From NCBI RefSeq assembly GCF_000812565.1, contig NZ_JTAM01000086.1:1-34651 (forward strand): a DNA stretch of 34,651 bases, in the 5' to 3' direction. The translations under genes were made by a program, and so were the position numbers. The first letter of the stretch is position 1; each line of letters begins with the position of its first letter. A model generated the notes under the pieces. The model was not told the DNA's origin and ran no database searches. It saw only the letters and a list, made by a program, of their open reading frames with translations. Origin of the DNA: Flammeovirga sp. OC4. GTDB taxonomy: Bacteria > Bacteroidota > Bacteroidia > Cytophagales > Flammeovirgaceae. Of this stretch, positions 33,754 to 34,651 are shown piece after piece.

Positions 33754-34651
33754 TGAGATTTACGGTTTTAATCACTTGTATTATTTTGAGCTTAACATGT
33801 CATGCACAATCTTTGGATTCTTTGACAAAAGAGTTCTCAAATACTGAACTAAAAAAATATGAGAACAAAGTAAAATCAAAAGTTAAGTTATTTGAAGAAA
33901 AAAAGGATGCGATTCTTCCAGATTCAGTATCTACCAATATACTGAAAAGAAAATTTGATACATCTTTAACAGAGCAAAATTTAAATGAATCTTTTAATGA
34001 TGTAAATAATCTAGGTAACTCTTCAATAGGAATAAACCCAGAAGAAAAGGTAACAAATTTACTGGAAGATTCAGTGAATAGTTTATTAAATAAGGAATCA
34101 TTCAAGACCGTCAATAAAGCAAAAGATTCGGTGCAATATTACAAGGAAGTTATTGATGATTGGCAAACTAAAATAGAGGAGGTTAAATCTTTAGAAGAGG
34201 CTTTAAATATCACCAAAAAATATTATGCTAAAAAAGACATAGAACAAAAAATTAAGAAAGTAAAAGAGAGCATGAAATATGATGAAATTAAGCAATCTAT
34301 TCATTTTCTTGATTCGACAGATAAAAAATTCAAAAAAGATTTTCAGAAACTGGGTTTTGGTTCTTTAGAAGAAGCACAAGAAAAATTTCTTATTGATTCT
34401 GATATGGACCTTCCTTTATCAATTGAACAAGTTGAATTACCTGGTACGTTATATTCAATATCGTTAGCTGATATGAAAAATATGAACTCTGATCAAGATT
34501 TGATTTTAAAAGAAAAAGCAAAATTGAATAAAGATGGAGTAAAAGAATACGTAGTCAAAAAATCAGGATTAACAATACCAGACTACATGTCAGCAGGAAT
34601 AGATTTTAATATTAATTCTTATTATAGTTACCCCACTAGTTCGGACTGTCT
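33753..34651 (+). CDS. Exported, helical protein, partial (runs off the window)
   Basis: The ATG at 33753 overlaps the stop of the lipoprotein gene, and the frame stays open to the window end, 299 codons. The signal peptide is MRFTVLITCIILSLTCHAQ. The mature part is long, charged and helical, with coiled-coil-like stretches (KKYENKVKSKVKLFEEKKDA, WQTKIEEVKSLEEALNITKK, KDIEQKIKKVKESMKYDEIK). It becomes less helical near the end (VELPGTLYSISLADMKNMNS). The family is not recognisable. The translational coupling to a lipoprotein suggests a periplasmic or surface complex. Confidence 0.85.
   Translation, partial: MRFTVLITCIILSLTCHAQSLDSLTKEFSNTELKKYENKVKSKVKLFEEKKDAILPDSVSTNILKRKFDTSLTEQNLNESFNDVNNLGNSSIGINPEEKVTNLLEDSVNSLLNKESFKTVNKAKDSVQYYKEVIDDWQTKIEEVKSLEEALNITKKYYAKKDIEQKIKKVKESMKYDEIKQSIHFLDSTDKKFKKDFQKLGFGSLEEAQEKFLIDSDMDLPLSIEQVELPGTLYSISLADMKNMNSDQDLILKEKAKLNKDGVKEYVVKKSGLTIPDYMSAGIDFNINSYYSYPTSSDC

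Noticed and set aside
1-34651. Possible CRISPR array, because of many repeats
   Set aside because: The repeats are 135-392 bp long, dispersed and in both orientations, with TIRs and target duplications. There are no short regularly spaced direct repeats and no cas genes.

Overview
The window looks like chromosomal DNA of a marine Bacteroidota, probably of the Flammeovirga / Cytophagales type. It is very AT-rich. It carries a large secreted protein with a type IX secretion (T9SS) C-terminal sorting domain, many short SPII lipoproteins and exported proteins ending in AQ/SQ, and at least one good Bacteroidota-type promoter (TTTG-N20-TAnnTTTG). Shine-Dalgarno signals are weak or absent. The genus is an inference. 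No rRNA, tRNA, CRISPR array, transposase, integrase or phage structural gene was seen.

Layout. 1-303 is the right part of a repeat element. 496-3332 is a likely three-gene operon: a conserved three-TM protein with a GAPFWFDLL motif, an amidohydrolase-2 TIM barrel, and a SUKH/SMI1-like protein. 3523-6730 holds small exported or unknown proteins, including a DUF2459 protein and a lipoprotein. 7035-7978 is a PadR regulator overlapping its membrane partner, with an inverted-repeat operator candidate upstream. 8061-11440 has a VOC protein, a lipoprotein, a frameshifted TIMP/NTR-like gene, a DinB-fold protein and a GNAT-YoaP fusion. 11681-13593 has small membrane proteins, one of them frameshifted. 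13661-22768 holds two secreted carbohydrate-related genes on the minus strand (a Tat-exported FAD oxidoreductase and a 1192-residue multimodular CBM protein with a T9SS tail), and between them two exported proteins and a gene relic. 23608-25236 is a TPR-TM-HTH regulator. 25743-26483 is a DUF4272 protein. 27200-29294 has an amidohydrolase that has lost its whole barrel, a MarC protein and an AraC regulator. 29563-32796 is a tandem array of three exported proteins that share a coiled-coil C-terminal module but differ at the N-terminus; the third has an ILEI/FAM3-like domain. 33214 to the end is a lipoprotein overlapping a truncated long exported protein.

The strongest unexplained signal is a family of intergenic MITE-like elements: nine copies or fragments in 27 kb, on both strands. 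Full copies are about 380-392 bp. They have terminal inverted repeats beginning ACATTGTAAACTAAGTT, 6-7 bp target duplications at the clearest copies, and several conserved internal hairpins, one with a compensatory base-pair change. One copy is an internal-deletion derivative of 135 bp, and one is flanked by an 81-bp direct repeat. All four decayed genes in the window lie beside a copy. The second notable item is the ILEI-like domain joined to the tail-fibre-like C-terminal module.
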